From assembly GCF_004341165.1 (NCBI RefSeq), contig NZ_SLZR01000004.1, forward strand, positions 1-64,000: DNA of 64,000 bases. The letters run 5' to 3'. The notes under the pieces are model-generated. The model searched no databases and was not told where the DNA came from. It was given only the letters and a program-made list of their open reading frames with translations. Made by a program: the position numbers and the translations under genes. Positions within the stretch are counted from its first letter, which is position 1. The number at the start of each line of letters is the position of its first letter. Source of the DNA: Reinekea marinisedimentorum. Lineage in GTDB: Bacteria; Pseudomonadota; Gammaproteobacteria; Pseudomonadales; Natronospirillaceae. Of the stretch, positions 35,979 through 45,127 are shown piece after piece.

Positions 35979-37046
35979 ATGATAGAGTTTCTTAGCGCTT
36001 TTATCGGCGTCTTCCTAATCACCACCTTACTCACGCCAATCTGCTCTAGAATCGGCCTGGTGGATAAGCCAGATAAGCGCAAAAGTCACAACGACGATGT
36101 GCCGCTTATTGGCGGCTTAGCGATGTTTGCCAGCTGCTCTCTGGCAGCGTTATTCTTTGTACCTCACAGCAGCGAAATGACTTACCTGCTTGCGGCTTGC
36201 GGCTTGCTGGTAATGACCGGCAGTATTGATGACCGCTTCAACCTCCACTATTACATTCGCCTAGTAATACAGGCATTAGCTGCCATCATGCTTATTTGGG
36301 GAGCACAAAATAAACTAGTCTCTTTCGGCTATGTATACGGCATTGGAGAGCTAACTCTTGGTTGGCTGGCCATACCAATAACAATTATCGGCATCATAGG
36401 CATAATTAATGCTTACAATATGATCGATGGGATTGATGGCCTAAGTGGTGGAATCACACTAATTTCAGTAATCGGGCTCTACTTATTGATAACCGACAGC
36501 ATCGCTGACGGCGCTAACAGCATTTTACTGCTGCTCATTGGCGCTTTAGCTGCCTACCTGATCATGAACCTGCACTTCCTACCCAAATGGACACCAAAGA
36601 TATTCATGGGCGATGCCGGCAGCATGGTTTTGGGCTTTATTATGGCATCATTCTTAATTCGCTATAGCCAAGGAACAAAGCAAATTATCATGCCAGTAAC
36701 GGCACTGTGGCTTACCGCCGTTCCATTAATGGATATATTTGTTACCACTATAAGAAGAATTCGTCATAAACGAAACCCTCTACACCCAGACAGAACCCAT
36801 GTTCACTACATATTTATGCGAGCTGGTTTCAAACAAGAAACGACCCTGTTGATTATCTTAACTTTTCAGACAATAGCGGTGGCTTGCGGCTTAGCACTAG
36901 AGGTTTATGGCTCCAGCACCCTTTCTTTCTTTGCGTTTGGCTTACTCTTTTTGGTGTATCTACAATTTATAAGCCACGCTTTTAAGGTTGCCAGGTTCAT
37001 TCGAAGATACAAAAAACGTAAAGCGACTACTCGTGAAGACTCCTAA
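35979..37046 (+). CDS. wecA: Undecaprenyl-phosphate N-acetylhexosamine-1-phosphate transferase (WecA-like)
   Basis: A 355-residue polytopic membrane enzyme of the MraY/WecA family that starts a glycan by moving GlcNAc-1-phosphate (or a related sugar phosphate) to undecaprenyl phosphate. About 11 segments are visible, with the cytosolic motifs DKPDKRKSHNDDVPLIGG, GSIDDRFNLH, NAYNMIDGIDGLSGG, FMGDAGSMVLG and RNPLHPDRTHVHYIFMRAGF. These contain the Mg-binding aspartates and the HxHH-like loop. It heads a short plus-strand operon with two GT2 genes. A second initiating enzyme of another family lies divergently at 34375. Confidence 0.9.
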   Translation: MIEFLSAFIGVFLITTLLTPICSRIGLVDKPDKRKSHNDDVPLIGGLAMFASCSLAALFFVPHSSEMTYLLAACGLLVMTGSIDDRFNLHYYIRLVIQALAAIMLIWGAQNKLVSFGYVYGIGELTLGWLAIPITIIGIIGIINAYNMIDGIDGLSGGITLISVIGLYLLITDSIADGANSILLLLIGALAAYLIMNLHFLPKWTPKIFMGDAGSMVLGFIMASFLIRYSQGTKQIIMPVTALWLTAVPLMDIFVTTIRRIRHKRNPLHPDRTHVHYIFMRAGFKQETTLLIILTFQTIAVACGLALEVYGSSTLSFFAFGLLFLVYLQFISHAFKVARFIRRYKKRKATTREDS

Positions 37047-37962
37047 CCCTGATCAGGCAGAAAGCAACCTCGGCATAGAAGTATTGGTACTCACCTACAA
37101 CGGCGAGGCCTATATAGAGCAACAATTAAGCAGCATCTTAAATCTGCTATCTATAAAGGATAAAGTCCTCATCAGTGATGACGGCTCAACTGACCGTACC
37201 CTCGATTTAATAACAAGGATCGGCCAAACTACCGATGTAGAAATTAAAATAACCCAAGGCCCTGGCCAGGGCGTTATAAACAACTTCTTTTCAGCCATTG
37301 CGCACACCACAGCCAACTATGTGCTGGTTTCTGACCAGGATGACATCTGGCTGTCAAACAAGGTTGAATTGTTCCGCCAGAAGATGAGAACCACCTCACA
37401 ACCCCATCTAATTTTTTCGGATGCCTACACCTGGAACCCGGAAGCAGACAAACGGACTTCTTTTTGGAAAGAGCAAGCGATAGACCCAAAGCACAGCCGC
37501 GAGCTGAAAAGGCTTCTCTTCAGGAACTGTGTTCAGGGCGCTTCCATGGCCATTAACAGACCACTGATAAAGAAACTAGCCCCCGCCCCCAAACAAGCTA
37601 TGATGCACGACTGGTGGTGCGCGTTAATCGCCTGCGGCATAGGCTTTATCGATTACATTGATCAACCAACCCTTCTATACCGGCAGCATGAACATAATCA
37701 GATAGGTTCCAACCTCAAACGGACACTCAGCCAAAGAAAAAAAGCATCCAGTCAGATGTTTCAGCAGGCGCTGGAGTTTAAAAGAATTTTTCATCCAGAA
37801 TTATCAAAAGCAAATAAAGAGCTGCTCTTAGTGTTTTCGACAGCCGTTACAGGAACCGCCATACAAAAATTAACATTCTTGCTTTACTTTAAGCCTTTAC
37901 GTTCTAATCTCTTAAAGACGCTTGCCCTCTGGGCCGCCATAATTGCCAACCAGCAAATTTAA
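37033..37962 (+). CDS. Glycosyltransferase family 2
   Basis: A GT-A enzyme of about 309 residues. EVLVLTYNGEAYIEQQL, LISDDGSTDRTLDL and VLVSDQDDIWLSNK are the nucleotide-sugar and metal-binding motifs, and HDWWCALIACG is near the acceptor side. I place the start at GTG 37033, overlapping wecA by 14 bases; a TTG at 36988 would add 15 residues inside wecA. A rhamnosyl- or galactosyltransferase is plausible; the donor is unknown. Confidence 0.85.
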   Translation: MKTPNPDQAESNLGIEVLVLTYNGEAYIEQQLSSILNLLSIKDKVLISDDGSTDRTLDLITRIGQTTDVEIKITQGPGQGVINNFFSAIAHTTANYVLVSDQDDIWLSNKVELFRQKMRTTSQPHLIFSDAYTWNPEADKRTSFWKEQAIDPKHSRELKRLLFRNCVQGASMAINRPLIKKLAPAPKQAMMHDWWCALIACGIGFIDYIDQPTLLYRQHEHNQIGSNLKRTLSQRKKASSQMFQQALEFKRIFHPELSKANKELLLVFSTAVTGTAIQKLTFLLYFKPLRSNLLKTLALWAAIIANQQI

Positions 37963-37979
37963 TACTTAAAAGGATCTTT

Positions 37980-38768
37980 GTGTCAGTTTTTATTGCGGTA
38001 ATTTCCCATAACCACACTCGTGATATCATCGATGGATTAAAGCCAGAACTAATAAACAGTGAACGCGGCGTAACGGTTGTGATAAAAGGAAACAAATATT
38101 GCGCCGAACTAGAACAACATTGCTTAAAACACAATATTGATTATCTGGTAAACAACGAACAGCAAGGATTTGGTCATAACAACAACGATATATTTCTATA
38201 TTGCCGACTTAAGCACAATATGAAAAATGATGACTTGTTTGTTGTTCTTAACCCAGACGTCATTGTAGAGCCGAAGGTTTTTCATCAGCTCAACCAAATA
38301 ATGTGTAAGCGTAATGTCCGCTTGGCCGCACCTAATTTATTTAAAGATGAGCAACTTAAAATCTTGGAAGGCTCTATACGACGATTCCCAATGCCATGGG
38401 ATTTTATTGGTAGCTTTATCCTAAAGTCTCAAAAAACGACAGTTAATCGCCGCAACATTCAAAAACCGGTAACTGTAGATTGGGCATCAGGTGCATTTCT
38501 GGCGTTTCGCGTGGCGCTATATAAAAAACTCAGTGGTTTTAGCCCGAAGTACTACTTATATTGTGAAGATATAGATATTTGCTGGCGCGCCAAAATCTTA
38601 TTTAATGAGCCAACATGGTACATACCGAATATTAAAGCGGTACATAAAGGCCATAGACACAGCCATTCTTTATTCAGTAAATACATCCGTTGGCACATTA
38701 GCAGTGCTTTTCAGTTTTCTAAACGCTATATTTCCTGGACTGTTTTTGGAATAAAACCCAAGCACTAG
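37980..38768 (+). CDS. Glycosyltransferase family 2 (rhamnosyltransferase-like)
   Basis: A 262-residue GT-A enzyme starting at a GTG with AAAGGAT ahead of it. FVVLNPDVIVEPKVFHQL, SIRRFPMPWDFIG, VDWASGAFLAFRVALYKK and YYLYCEDIDICWRAK follow the layout of WbbL/RfbN-type rhamnosyltransferases, where the final E-D-x-D block holds the catalytic base. It is last in the wecA operon; an imperfect palindrome of 67 bases follows. Confidence 0.85.
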   Translation: MSVFIAVISHNHTRDIIDGLKPELINSERGVTVVIKGNKYCAELEQHCLKHNIDYLVNNEQQGFGHNNNDIFLYCRLKHNMKNDDLFVVLNPDVIVEPKVFHQLNQIMCKRNVRLAAPNLFKDEQLKILEGSIRRFPMPWDFIGSFILKSQKTTVNRRNIQKPVTVDWASGAFLAFRVALYKKLSGFSPKYYLYCEDIDICWRAKILFNEPTWYIPNIKAVHKGHRHSHSLFSKYIRWHISSAFQFSKRYISWTVFGIKPKH

Positions 38769-38769
38769 T

Positions 38770-38836
38770 GGAATATGTGTAAATCCCGGTAACTTAGCCA
38801 GAAGTGGCGAACTGTAAGTCATTTTACACATACTCC
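38770..38836. repeat. Structured 67-bp imperfect palindrome between convergent glycan operons
   Basis: The outer arms GGAATATGTGTAAAT (38770-38784) and ATTTTACACATACTCC (38821-38836) pair except for one wobble and one extra T. Inside them ACTTA/TAAGT pairs, and within that GCCA-GAAG-TGGC forms an inner hairpin. No T-run follows. It could be a small mobile palindrome, a structured RNA end or an unusual terminator; it has no recognisable family. Confidence 0.5.
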
Positions 38837-38883
38837 GCAGGCTTTTCGACTGCGCCCCTGAGTGTAGAGCCTTATTAGCCAGC

Positions 38884-41121
38884 CTAATGAAGCCAGCTGC
38901 CTAACTTGCCTTCTATCCTTTTTCGTATATAAATACTCTTACACAGCACCGAGCACAGCCAACGGGGAGCCCTGTTAACTGCAGTGATAAGCTTTATCGC
39001 CTGAGTATAGGCTCTATTCTTATTTCTTAGGCCTTTAACATTACACTGACGCTTCTCTTCTAAAAACCGGGCGGCATCTTCCCGCAAATACAATGGCAAG
39101 TCGACCACTGCCCAACTAAATAGCTTTATGTTTTTAGCTGTCCAGGATACGCCTTGCTTACCAACCGAATCCTGAGATGAATAACGCATCCCATGATTAC
39201 AATTCAAATAGTTGATATCTGATTGTGATTTGTCTTCGATCTTCCTTTTAATTTCTTCAGGTAAAGAAAAAGGTTTTAACCCGGCAATATTAAACAGCGG
39301 TCTGGCATCATGAAACAGCTGCTGTTTTTTTTCAGATGAGGCATACCGAGCATTTATAAAGTTCAGGAATTCAAAGGTTTCACTAGACATGGACTGATTA
39401 CCTACACGCGAATAATTTTTCAAATAATTAAAATTCGCATCGGAGAAACGACCAGAGACCTCCTTAAGAAAACAATATGGCAACGAATATTCTTCTTTTA
39501 CTAAGGTATCAAAATCTAGAACTTTGATTTCATTCTTAAAAGTGACGGCAAGCTTTTGGATTGTATTTTTAAATATTGACTCCTCAGGAAACCCACTGCT
39601 GAATATATGTTCAAGCGAGTCTCGTTTTAAACGCTCCTGCAGAGTGCTTCTAAAGTAATCACAAGGATTTCTAACGACAAATACGCATTCAATTAAAGTC
39701 TCGTTAGAAAAGGCCCTCTTTACTGAACTGAAAAACCGTGAAAGCATTTCCTGTGTTAATGTAGAAATGCTTTCGCCAGATATAATCAATGTATGCCAGC
39801 TATCATCTTTTGCAATTGTATTAAGATAGCCAATAACCTTACATTCAAGATTATCAATATCGCTTTGACTCAGCGCCCTCACATTCCTTGGACTTGCAGC
39901 ACTACCCAAGAACGCATCATGCATTAATATAGATTGGTTGGATTTGCGATCATCAAACGTCGCGTAAACAACGCCTTCTGCCTTTAGTTTATTCCTAGAC
40001 TTAAACAGGCCGTGCTGAATTGATGTTGTTCCAGTCTTATGTGCGCCTGCGTGAACAACCACCTTTCTTTTATATTCGTTACCGCCTATAGATACTACTT
40101 TAACCGGACAGCCGAGTACTGCCGATATATCTTTATCTTTTACGTACTTTAATACACGACGAACCGCCTCAGGCTTTTGCTGTATCAACTCTCCAATAGA
40201 GTACTTAAGATTTTCGGCATTCTTCAGCACTACCTGTTCTGCAGATTCTATAGAACTTTTAAGATCACATTTAGCAACGAAACTATCATAGCTTTTACCC
40301 AGCTTCTGGTAATTTTCACGGTCAAACTCAATAGACTCTATAGATGGATCATTTGGGGCATAGCCAAAACCCAATCTATTTAGCTTTATGGGAAACTGCT
40401 GCTCTGGATTACCCCTGAATAAAGAGGAAAGATATTCCGGTTCCGACCTATGCATTCTATGTAAAACAAACGCCTTCTTTAAAGAGTTGATATCCTTGCT
40501 AACATGTTGAGGTAGTTTCTTTTCATCCTCGCACTTAAACTTAGTGCCATCGGCCAAAACAATTACAGAGTCAGGATTCATTTCTGATACATGTAACCGA
40601 ATATCTTTAATCTTTGAAGGCATTTTAATCAGGCTTTTACCTAATTGATGAAGCTTACCATATACAATTTTCTCAAATGCCTGAAACTCATCATTTACAC
40701 CGCCTTCATTAAACCATTCAAAAACCATGGCATCAAAATGCGATTGCTCCTCTATGAAATCAGATATTGACTGATCCAAACCAGGAGTCACCCAATACTC
40801 ATCAATATCCAGAAACATCACATAGTCTGAACCCCGACCACTCTTAAGCGCGTGCAAATAGGATTCATGCTGAAGTCGATTACTGTTAAATTCTGGCAAG
40901 CAATCGAACCGATCAGCATCTATGGCTTTTACCGCAGGGTAATTATTTGAAATCTTCTTGACGATTTCATGCGAATTATCGGAAGTCCTGTTGATATAGA
41001 TTTCTATTTCATTAAAACCAAAATAAAGGTGATGATGAATCCATCTAGCCAGATAGGCCCCTTCGTCTTTTGCAACACCAACAAGCTTTACTTTAATTGT
41101 GTGACTAGTAGACATATACAT
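38884..41121 (-). CDS. GT92/GT2-like glycosyltransferase fused to a sulfotransferase-like domain
   Basis: About 745 residues in two modules. Residues 1-300 are a GT-A domain: LVGVAKDEGAYLARWIHHHL, the DxD-like motif YVMFLDIDEYW and an R-M-H-R-S segment, as in family-92-like transferases. From about residue 345, KVVVHAGAHKTGTTSIQHGL starts a P-loop sulfotransferase-like domain, with CVFVVRNPCDYFRSTLQ as the 3'-phosphate motif. I start at ATG 41121 (ATG 41115 is equally possible); a longer frame reaches 41196 inside the upstream gene. It overlaps that gene, itself a sulfotransferase. A single protein that both adds and sulfates a sugar is suggested. The last 70 residues are basic. Confidence 0.8.
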   Translation of the reverse strand: MYMSTSHTIKVKLVGVAKDEGAYLARWIHHHLYFGFNEIEIYINRTSDNSHEIVKKISNNYPAVKAIDADRFDCLPEFNSNRLQHESYLHALKSGRGSDYVMFLDIDEYWVTPGLDQSISDFIEEQSHFDAMVFEWFNEGGVNDEFQAFEKIVYGKLHQLGKSLIKMPSKIKDIRLHVSEMNPDSVIVLADGTKFKCEDEKKLPQHVSKDINSLKKAFVLHRMHRSEPEYLSSLFRGNPEQQFPIKLNRLGFGYAPNDPSIESIEFDRENYQKLGKSYDSFVAKCDLKSSIESAEQVVLKNAENLKYSIGELIQQKPEAVRRVLKYVKDKDISAVLGCPVKVVSIGGNEYKRKVVVHAGAHKTGTTSIQHGLFKSRNKLKAEGVVYATFDDRKSNQSILMHDAFLGSAASPRNVRALSQSDIDNLECKVIGYLNTIAKDDSWHTLIISGESISTLTQEMLSRFFSSVKRAFSNETLIECVFVVRNPCDYFRSTLQERLKRDSLEHIFSSGFPEESIFKNTIQKLAVTFKNEIKVLDFDTLVKEEYSLPYCFLKEVSGRFSDANFNYLKNYSRVGNQSMSSETFEFLNFINARYASSEKKQQLFHDARPLFNIAGLKPFSLPEEIKRKIEDKSQSDINYLNCNHGMRYSSQDSVGKQGVSWTAKNIKLFSWAVVDLPLYLREDAARFLEEKRQCNVKGLRNKNRAYTQAIKLITAVNRAPRWLCSVLCKSIYIRKRIEGKLGSWLH

Positions 41122-41986
41122 CTTTATAATTCTTTTTAGAGAACAACACGTTTCGGTCCGTAAACCGATTAGCCAGAACGTTATTAGGGTACTCAAAAAA
41201 GTTATCTATTTCTCGTAGCTCCCCACTGGTTATATGAAGCTCACTTGGCTTTTCTGCACTATTTTTATAAGTATTAATAACCTGATCTCGATTATTCCTG
41301 TATAGCCCAGCATCAATCACATTTCGGTTTTGTAATTGAACCTGGCGCAATACGCTGTTAGGAAGTGATTCATTTACAACAACTTCACTGGCATTAGAAT
41401 CAACTGTCAAATCAAAATAGCTTAAAAACGAGTCAACAACACCATCCTCATAATTCACTATAACTATATTGTCATCGCCAACTTTATCCGCCCACCTTTG
41501 AAGGTGCGGGAAGAAATTAACCTTTGCGATATTAGAAAAGCATAATTGCAAGAAGGTCCCTTGAAAACGCACCTGGGGATCTTTAATTAACTGATTATAC
41601 AACGATAAAAGAAGCTCTGACTGACGCCGCACAGTGGCTATAACTTTAACCCGATCAAACTGACTCACCCAATCACAAAACAGTTTATTGTTATAATAAA
41701 AAGGCGACAGCTCACTAGATATTAAAGCACTGTTACAAGAGCTTCTTGCCATTTCGGCATCAACTTCTTTTAATGCCTCTGCCACTGAATACTTAGACTT
41801 ATAGCCAACAATACCGCCAAACGCCAACGCAAAATTATGGTGAGCATTATCATTCATCTGCATAGATTTAGAATACAGAATCCCTTTTGACCTTAGGGTT
41901 TCATATTGGCTATCTAACTGCTTTTGGATTGCCGATGTACCAGTTTTAGACCAGCCAATATGGAGATACAACGTTCTATTTTTCAT
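41105..41986 (-). CDS. Sulfotransferase-like P-loop protein (3)
   Basis: A 293-residue protein starting LYLHIGWSKTGTSAIQKQL, a P-loop closely like that of the following gene's C-terminal half. KVIATVRRQSELLLSLYNQL is the region equivalent to the 3'-phosphate motif, but with RRQSE in place of RNP. Family members include sulfotransferases and related P-loop transferases, so activity is likely but not certain. It lies 2 bases after the RgpF/HAD gene and overlaps the next gene. Confidence 0.75.
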   Translation of the reverse strand: MKNRTLYLHIGWSKTGTSAIQKQLDSQYETLRSKGILYSKSMQMNDNAHHNFALAFGGIVGYKSKYSVAEALKEVDAEMARSSCNSALISSELSPFYYNNKLFCDWVSQFDRVKVIATVRRQSELLLSLYNQLIKDPQVRFQGTFLQLCFSNIAKVNFFPHLQRWADKVGDDNIVIVNYEDGVVDSFLSYFDLTVDSNASEVVVNESLPNSVLRQVQLQNRNVIDAGLYRNNRDQVINTYKNSAEKPSELHITSGELREIDNFFEYPNNVLANRFTDRNVLFSKKNYKDVYVY

Positions 41987-41988
41987 TA

Positions 41989-44028
41989 CTACTCACCTAA
42001 ATAAGGGTACCTGCCAAACTGACTGATCAACGGCCCCCACTTTAAAATTAAATCTTCATCTAACTGGTCACTGCCCGCGAGCGGGTTGCTCCAACCAGCA
42101 GCCTGCCATTTATCAGCTGGGTTTAGAATGTGCAAATTAGCCAGGCCAAAATCACCCGGTATTTGCGCATCGGCGACTACGTTATCACCCACATGAACAA
42201 AAGCCCCCTTGCCAGAAACCTTGTCTTTAATGTACGACCACATAGTGCCGTTATCTTTACGCATGCCAAGTTCTGAAGAAACAAATAGCTTATAGCCGTT
42301 AGTGACACCCGCTTTTCGCAACATCAGTACAATTTGGTGCTCAGTGTAGTAGGTGTCAGAGATGATATAGATATCTTTGCCCTGCAATATCAGATTATTC
42401 AGGATATCTACCATCTCATCTTTGCTTTCTATCATTTCAAGATCGTAAGCAAACTCCAATTCGGAAAATTCCTTTGCCTCGGCATCGCTCAGGTTTAAAT
42501 CGGTGGCAAGCTGCTGATACACCTCGGTGATAGACACGTCACCCTGGAATTTTTTGCTTTTTCGTATATTGAACTCGGCTTCATTGCGCGCCGTAACAAA
42601 AACTTGCGGGGTATCAACAACCCCCTGCTTTGCCAGATGCTGACCAAGCTTTAGCTTCGCATAATCTGGTACATGGTAGCTACGGCGAACCAAAGTATCG
42701 AAAACATCGAACGAAATAATGTTAAAAGGCAGTAGCTTATAGAATACTTCTTCAGCACTGTTCACATAGTTTGAAAATATAAAGCTTTTATCTGCGGTAA
42801 ACCTGCCAAGCTCGGGGTAATAAAATAGCTGAGAATAGCCATTTGCTTCTGCTAGCAAGCCAATACAGCGCTCCAGGGCGTGGAGTTCGGAGCCATCGTT
42901 AGGCAATGGCTCTGAAGGAAAGTCTTCATAGCTGTACTTTTTTTGCAATAACTGATGAAGGGCTTTTGGCTTTGCCCAGAACATGCCGCCAACAGGATAG
43001 ATATCGAAATCTTTATCGCTTTGAATACCCCACTCCTGAAAGTACCGCTCTCGGAACGGCTTATTCTTTAACCAGTGGTTCACCCAATCGGGCATCATGC
43101 AAAAAGAAGATGGATAATAAACACCGCAATCTGGTTGGCTGGCCATATAGCAAATAGCTTCTGCCACTACTTGCTTATCGTTAAGAAGGTATTCACCTAA
43201 ATAATCCGCCCACTGTGTTTGTTGGCGGCCAGAGTATAGCGATTTTTTAGAATGAAGATGACAGAAGAGATCGTAGTTTAAAAGTTCCTGCCCAAACTCG
43301 ACCAGCATTGGCCCAAAATTACGCCCTCTGTTAGGCACCTCTTTAACTACAACAGAATTAACGGTAGGCAATGCGGCTAGCTTGCTAGTTATGCCAGCAT
43401 TAAAAGTGCCGTTACTGACACTTATAAACAGATCGACCGCAACCGGAAAAGATTCCAGACACGAAGCGTAATAATCTATGAAGTCTTCATAGAATATATG
43501 CAGGCATACCGCTATTTTCTGTTTACTTAGCAGGGCTTTATCGACCTGCGCCTGAATTTCATCGCTCGGGTGCCACTTACTGTTAAAGGACTGAACCACC
43601 CTGCCTTCATCCTTACCGGTAACCAAGTAATGTGCGAGCGGGCTTAAGCCCTGATGGTACACATCTAAATTTTGTTTCAGGTAATTTAGGTTATTAAATG
43701 CGGGGCTGGGGCTAACACCAGAAAATCGGCTTTTATTAAGATAATCCCTAAAGGCATGCTGCTCACCCTGAAACACCTTATTTTGATTTTGGCAGTACCA
43801 GTTGTAGTCAAAAAAGCCTGCTTCTTTGGCTTTCTTTAGCAACTCAGTTTCATGAATGTTAAGCGATGCACCAGTTTTATTTAAACCCAGCAATTTGTTT
43901 TGGCGTCGCATCTTTAATATAAGCAGTACTGACTCTGCTTTAAGAGCCAAACTCATTAATTTTGGGTGGCGTCGAAGCATACTACCTAGTGCAGGGAAGC
44001 GCCGCTTTATCATCACTCTATAGTTCAT
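41989..44028 (-). CDS. RgpF-like glycan synthesis protein fused to a HAD-type hydrolase
   Basis: A 679-residue, three-part protein. Residues 65-145 contain the repeated FDYNWYCQNQ / NNLNYLKQNLDVYHQGLSPLAHYL unit found at the front of many glycan-assembly proteins. Residues 165-415 are a rhamnan-synthesis F-type domain (VCLHIFYEDFIDYY, VPNRGRNFGPML, HLHSKKSLYSG, YPVGGMFWAKP). Residues 435-640 are a HAD domain with D441-x-F-D444-T in FDVFDTLV, ISDTYY, the lysine in GMRKDNG and HVGDNVVAD. All HAD catalytic residues seem present. It overlaps the preceding gene by 4 bases (ATGA). RgpF-type enzymes add rhamnose or related sugars; the HAD part may act on a phosphorylated intermediate (inference). 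Confidence 0.85.
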   Translation of the reverse strand: MNYRVMIKRRFPALGSMLRRHPKLMSLALKAESVLLILKMRRQNKLLGLNKTGASLNIHETELLKKAKEAGFFDYNWYCQNQNKVFQGEQHAFRDYLNKSRFSGVSPSPAFNNLNYLKQNLDVYHQGLSPLAHYLVTGKDEGRVVQSFNSKWHPSDEIQAQVDKALLSKQKIAVCLHIFYEDFIDYYASCLESFPVAVDLFISVSNGTFNAGITSKLAALPTVNSVVVKEVPNRGRNFGPMLVEFGQELLNYDLFCHLHSKKSLYSGRQQTQWADYLGEYLLNDKQVVAEAICYMASQPDCGVYYPSSFCMMPDWVNHWLKNKPFRERYFQEWGIQSDKDFDIYPVGGMFWAKPKALHQLLQKKYSYEDFPSEPLPNDGSELHALERCIGLLAEANGYSQLFYYPELGRFTADKSFIFSNYVNSAEEVFYKLLPFNIISFDVFDTLVRRSYHVPDYAKLKLGQHLAKQGVVDTPQVFVTARNEAEFNIRKSKKFQGDVSITEVYQQLATDLNLSDAEAKEFSELEFAYDLEMIESKDEMVDILNNLILQGKDIYIISDTYYTEHQIVLMLRKAGVTNGYKLFVSSELGMRKDNGTMWSYIKDKVSGKGAFVHVGDNVVADAQIPGDFGLANLHILNPADKWQAAGWSNPLAGSDQLDEDLILKWGPLISQFGRYPYLGE

Positions 44029-45068
44029 AAACTTAACCCAAAAAACTCAATGGCATTCACTGTACCTGTATTCGAAATATCATCATCAATTGAAAAAAGT
44101 GGCCAGGCATGCCGAGGGAACATTCCCTTTTTGCCAACGTAGGCCTGCAGAATGCTCTCTACCTCTTCAACAGTGAATTCTATGCCCTTCTTAGAATACT
44201 CTGTCATCTGTTCCAGGGCACCGTTACAGATTTGCTCTAGCATGTGGAAATTATGCTGCGAGGCCACCTTACGGCCAAAATAGAAATCGAATGTATGGTT
44301 ATTAAGTGCGCTGTAGCGAATATCCTGAAACTGCCCTTGCGGGGCAGTCAATAAAGATTCTAAGAACATCGATCGATCTAAAGGCAGGTAGCCTTCTTCC
44401 AGTTTGACACCCTCTTTGAGGTAACCATGCATGGAAACAGTATTACCGGCCACGGCTGTTTCACCCGGCTTAGAGGCTATCAAATAGTGCCCTTTGGTAC
44501 TTTTACCAAACAGAATAGTTAACAATTTTTGAATAGAACCGCTGTAACCAACATCTACAACGTTTACTGAAGACTCGAAATAACCCAAAGACTCCAAATA
44601 ACTGCGATAGGCATCGGCCGATTGACTAATAATAGGCGTGAGTTTATCCAGCTTACTTTCAAGCAACTGAGATACCGTTACCATATCATCTGGCAAGCAA
44701 ACATTCTGTTTTTGCTCTTTTGCCGTGAATATCTGATTAATACTGACATCACTTAAAATAAAACGCGTGCGCAATAACTGGTAGATGGTGCCGGTAAAAT
44801 TGAAGCCCAAGGAATAAGGGTATGAACTTGGCTTAAGCAGCCCAATTTTAAAAAGAAAGCCACGAGAAACCAGCATATAGCGGCTATCGGCAACCTGACC
44901 CTGAGCATTCATATAGGCATGGTACGATTTTTCCAGCCAGTAGCCCTCTCGGGCCAGAAAAAAAAGCCGGTCACCCTGTACAAGGTTTTTTTCCATTTGC
45001 TGATTAAAAAGCGTTAATACAGGTGATAAAAAAACGGCACCTAAGTGTTTTAACGATACCATTGTCAT
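44025..45068 (-). CDS. COG5610-type C-terminal domain protein (HAD-associated)
   Basis: A 347-residue protein with LGAVFLSPVLTLFNQQM, the signature FFLAREGYWLEKSYHAY and SVNVVDVGYSGSIQKLL. These match the C-terminal half of large 'predicted hydrolase' proteins (COG5610) in which a HAD domain comes first. Here the half stands alone, ahead of a gene that carries the HAD domain at its own C terminus. The biochemical role of this domain is not established. The 4-base overlap with the next gene supports a complex or a coupled function. Confidence 0.65.
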   Translation of the reverse strand: MTMVSLKHLGAVFLSPVLTLFNQQMEKNLVQGDRLFFLAREGYWLEKSYHAYMNAQGQVADSRYMLVSRGFLFKIGLLKPSSYPYSLGFNFTGTIYQLLRTRFILSDVSINQIFTAKEQKQNVCLPDDMVTVSQLLESKLDKLTPIISQSADAYRSYLESLGYFESSVNVVDVGYSGSIQKLLTILFGKSTKGHYLIASKPGETAVAGNTVSMHGYLKEGVKLEEGYLPLDRSMFLESLLTAPQGQFQDIRYSALNNHTFDFYFGRKVASQHNFHMLEQICNGALEQMTEYSKKGIEFTVEEVESILQAYVGKKGMFPRHAWPLFSIDDDISNTGTVNAIEFFGLSL

Positions 45069-45127
45069 AATTCTGTTTATTCCCTAAGCCTAATCTGTGA
45101 TCAATCCGATGAGTTCAGGCTGCTTGT

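Noticed and set aside
36988-37033. TTG 36988 as start of the GT2 gene
   Set aside because: It would extend 59 bases into wecA. GTG 37033 gives a short overlap and begins just ahead of the conserved GT2 motif.
38770-38836. Integron attC site
   Set aside because: The stem has extrahelical bases but no RYYYAAC/GTTRRRY core pair could be placed, and no integron integrase or cassette series is visible.
41989-45068. A frameshift breaking one COG5610-type protein into two
   Set aside because: The domain order is reversed compared with intact family members, and the genes overlap by a clean ATGA, so two real genes are more likely.
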